A DNA stretch of 6,681 nt from NCBI GenBank assembly GCA_028276205.1, contig JAPYWU010000081.1:1-6681 (forward strand). The letters run 5' to 3'. The DNA comes from Dictyoglomaceae bacterium (lineage in GTDB: Bacteria; Dictyoglomota; Dictyoglomia; Dictyoglomales; Dictyoglomaceae). The translations under genes and the position numbers were made by a program. This document shows, piece by piece, positions 5,478 to 6,681 of the stretch. Numbering within the stretch: position 1 is the first letter of the stretch; the number at the start of each line of letters is the position of its first letter. Under the pieces are notes generated by a model. It saw only the letters and a list, made by a program, of their open reading frames with translations. It made no database searches and was not told the origin of the DNA.

Positions 5478-6427
5478 TTACCTGATACCTCGTTTAATTT
5501 ATCAAGAAAAATTTTTAAGAACTCCAAATAACCTTTTGTCCATCCCGCACAATTTTCTAAATTACGAAGAATAATTTTATCATATTCTTCTTTTAATTGA
5601 GAAGGTTTACTAAATAATTCTTTTGGAGCTTTATAATTTTTATTATCGTTTATTCCAGGAAAATATTTAGATTGAATCTCCCATAATTTTCCTGCATCTT
5701 TTCTTGCTTCCCATGCTGCTTTAATTCCTGCCTCTTCTGGATTTTCTACCTTGTAAGGTTTGGCCTTTTTAAGAGTTTGAATATATATAGGATTATTATT
5801 TATTATTTGCCATTCTTGATAATCTTCTAAAGTATAATGATGATTTTCTCCTTGGGCAATGAGTTTATCAAGATTAAAGATATTACCAATGGCATTTCCA
5901 AGAGGCATAGGATAGGCATGAAAAGGCTGTGTAAGGTCCTGAAGATAGTGAAGGCTATAAGCAAAGAAACGGAAACCCCAATAATAATCATTCTTTTGAA
6001 AAGCTTCTTTGGCTAAGTTCCAAAAATGGATTATTCTTTTGGGAGCTTCTCCTAATTTAAGGGTTCCTCCAAAAAGTATATAATATTGATGCCTCCAACC
6101 TGAGCTTCCTCCTGTGAGTTTTTGCATGGAGTTGAGATTTATGTTATCATCCATTCCCATATCTGGTTCAGTTACGTATCTTGAAATTATTGTTACCGCA
6201 TCTATTTTATCACCTATTTTTTCTCCACGATAGGGAATAATATATGATGGATTGTATGGGGATGTGTCGTGGTAGGTATAAGCTGTTACAGTTATATACT
6301 TGTAATTCTTTAGCCAATCTAAATCTTTCAATATGATTTCTGTCATCTCTCTATGGGCAGACCAAGAAAAAGCTGGGAGGAGGAAAAGGATAATTAAGGA
6401 TATACTCAAAACTACTTTTTTCCACAT
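5474..6427 (-). CDS. Secreted zinc-dependent phospholipase C / S1-P1 nuclease-fold enzyme
   Basis: This 317-residue protein has a signal peptide (MWKK, hydrophobic 5-20) with a good A-F-S cleavage site leaving Trp22 as the new N-terminus. In this superfamily the mature N-terminal Trp itself binds zinc. All nine ligands of the Bacillus cereus enzyme have plausible counterparts: W22, H25, D89 (EPDM), H113, H160 and D164 (HYLQD), H170 (QPFH), H197 and E201 (HYTLE, H-x3-E). A trinuclear zinc phosphoesterase acting outside the cytoplasmic membrane is therefore likely. Whether it cuts phospholipid or nucleic acid is not decided by sequence; the spacing resembles phospholipase C more than P1 nuclease. 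AGGAGG at 6438-6443 precedes ATG 6427 by 10 nt. It is joined to the adaptor gene by a 4-bp overlap and lies 22 bp after the ATPase gene. Confidence 0.82.
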   Translation of the reverse strand: MWKKVVLSISLIILFLLPAFSWSAHREMTEIILKDLDWLKNYKYITVTAYTYHDTSPYNPSYIIPYRGEKIGDKIDAVTIISRYVTEPDMGMDDNINLNSMQKLTGGSSGWRHQYYILFGGTLKLGEAPKRIIHFWNLAKEAFQKNDYYWGFRFFAYSLHYLQDLTQPFHAYPMPLGNAIGNIFNLDKLIAQGENHHYTLEDYQEWQIINNNPIYIQTLKKAKPYKVENPEEAGIKAAWEARKDAGKLWEIQSKYFPGINDNKNYKAPKELFSKPSQLKEEYDKIILRNLENCAGWTKGYLEFLKIFLDKLNEVSGK

Positions 6428-6449
6428 ATTAGATTATCCTCCTTTTATT

Positions 6450-6681
6450 TTAAATAACTCTTTTTCCTGAAATCTTATCGAATACATAAATTCTTTCTGG
6501 TAGAGAAAAGGATATCTTTTCTCCCACATGAAATCTCATATTTTCTTTTATTAATATTTTTATTATTTTCTTTTCTTCAGTTTCCACATTTAGGATTCTT
6601 GAAGTATCTGAAGGTGTTCCATCAATAAAAAAGATTTCCCCTTTAAATGTTCCTTCAGAAGTAATTTTTATATCCTTTGCA
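6450..6681 (-). CDS. MalK/UgpC-type ABC transporter ATP-binding protein, C-terminal fragment (5' end outside window)
   Basis: The minus strand is open from the window edge to a TAA at 6452-6450, giving 76 residues of a C-terminus. The pattern G-x-I-x-F-x-D near the start, a long beta-rich run, and the closing VGEKISFSLPERIYVFDK-SGKR segment match the TOBE/OB regulatory domain of CUT1-type importer ATPases (MalK, UgpC, MsmX), which ends in a characteristic VG...l.lFD..tG.r. The ATPase core (Walker A/B, signature) lies outside. The gap to the phospholipase-like gene is 22 bp with a strong ribosome site in it, so they are probably co-transcribed. MacB-type ATPases lack such a tail, so this is unlikely to be the standard energy source for the downstream permease. 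Because only the tail is seen, the substrate class is uncertain. Confidence 0.75.
   Translation of the reverse strand, partial: AKDIKITSEGTFKGEIFFIDGTPSDTSRILNVETEEKKIIKILIKENMRFHVGEKISFSLPERIYVFDKISGKRVI

Noticed and set aside
6503..6523. Inverted repeat GAGAAAAG-GATAT-CTTTTCTC in the ATPase tail
   Set aside because: It is exact, but 8-bp arms at short spacing are expected about once or twice by chance in an AT-rich window this size. It encodes the family-typical GEKISFSLP segment.
1..6681. CRISPR arrays, tRNA or rRNA genes, insertion sequences, phage genes
   Set aside because: No regularly spaced direct repeats, RNA gene signatures, transposase fragments or terminal repeats were found by reading both strands. 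The longest gene-free stretch is only 93 bp (3053-3145).

Overview
The window is AT-rich and tightly packed. Proteins are rich in Lys, Glu and Ile, arginine is mostly AGA/AGG, isoleucine is often ATA, and many genes carry strong AGGAGG ribosome sites. This fits a low-GC thermophilic anaerobic bacterium. My best guess is a Dictyoglomus-like organism, but that is inferred from composition and gene content, not from a marker gene.

Plus strand, 2-2154: a three-gene sulfur-assimilation cluster. It holds the C-terminal ~320 residues of a COG1900/DUF39 homocysteine biosynthesis protein, a NIL-domain protein with two 4Fe-4S clusters that overlaps it by 4 bp, and a UPF0280 (COG2122) ApbE-like protein. 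In methanogens these three families (MA1821, MA1822 and MA1715 of Methanosarcina acetivorans) are tied to making homocysteine from aspartate semialdehyde and sulfide. A perfect 12-bp GC-rich hairpin sits between the second and third genes. It implies that the UPF0280 start is ATG 1417 rather than an upstream TTG.

Minus strand, 3052-2158: a two-gene regulatory unit. A DUF2089 protein (zinc ribbon, helix-turn-helix, short SHOCT-like tail) overlaps by 8 bp a membrane protein with a LiaI/LiaF-type two-helix anchor, a SHOCT-like module and a YvlB-like C-terminal domain. Both proteins carry a similar short helical module. The membrane protein also has a near-perfect internal ribosome site and in-frame ATG exactly where its cytoplasmic part begins. 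A candidate promoter with two perfect palindromes lies in the 93-bp gap upstream. This unit converges with the sulfur cluster with only 3 bp between stop codons.

Minus strand, 6681-3146: an operon-like run made of the C-terminal tail of a MalK/UgpC-type ABC ATPase, a secreted zinc-dependent phospholipase C/S1-P1 nuclease-fold enzyme with all nine expected zinc ligands, an HlyD/MacA-type adaptor (4-bp overlap with the enzyme) and a MacB-type FtsX permease (1-bp gap). The matching MacB-type ATPase is not next to the adaptor and permease. The tight coupling suggests a cell-envelope task involving lipid or another phosphoester, but the substrate cannot be read from sequence.
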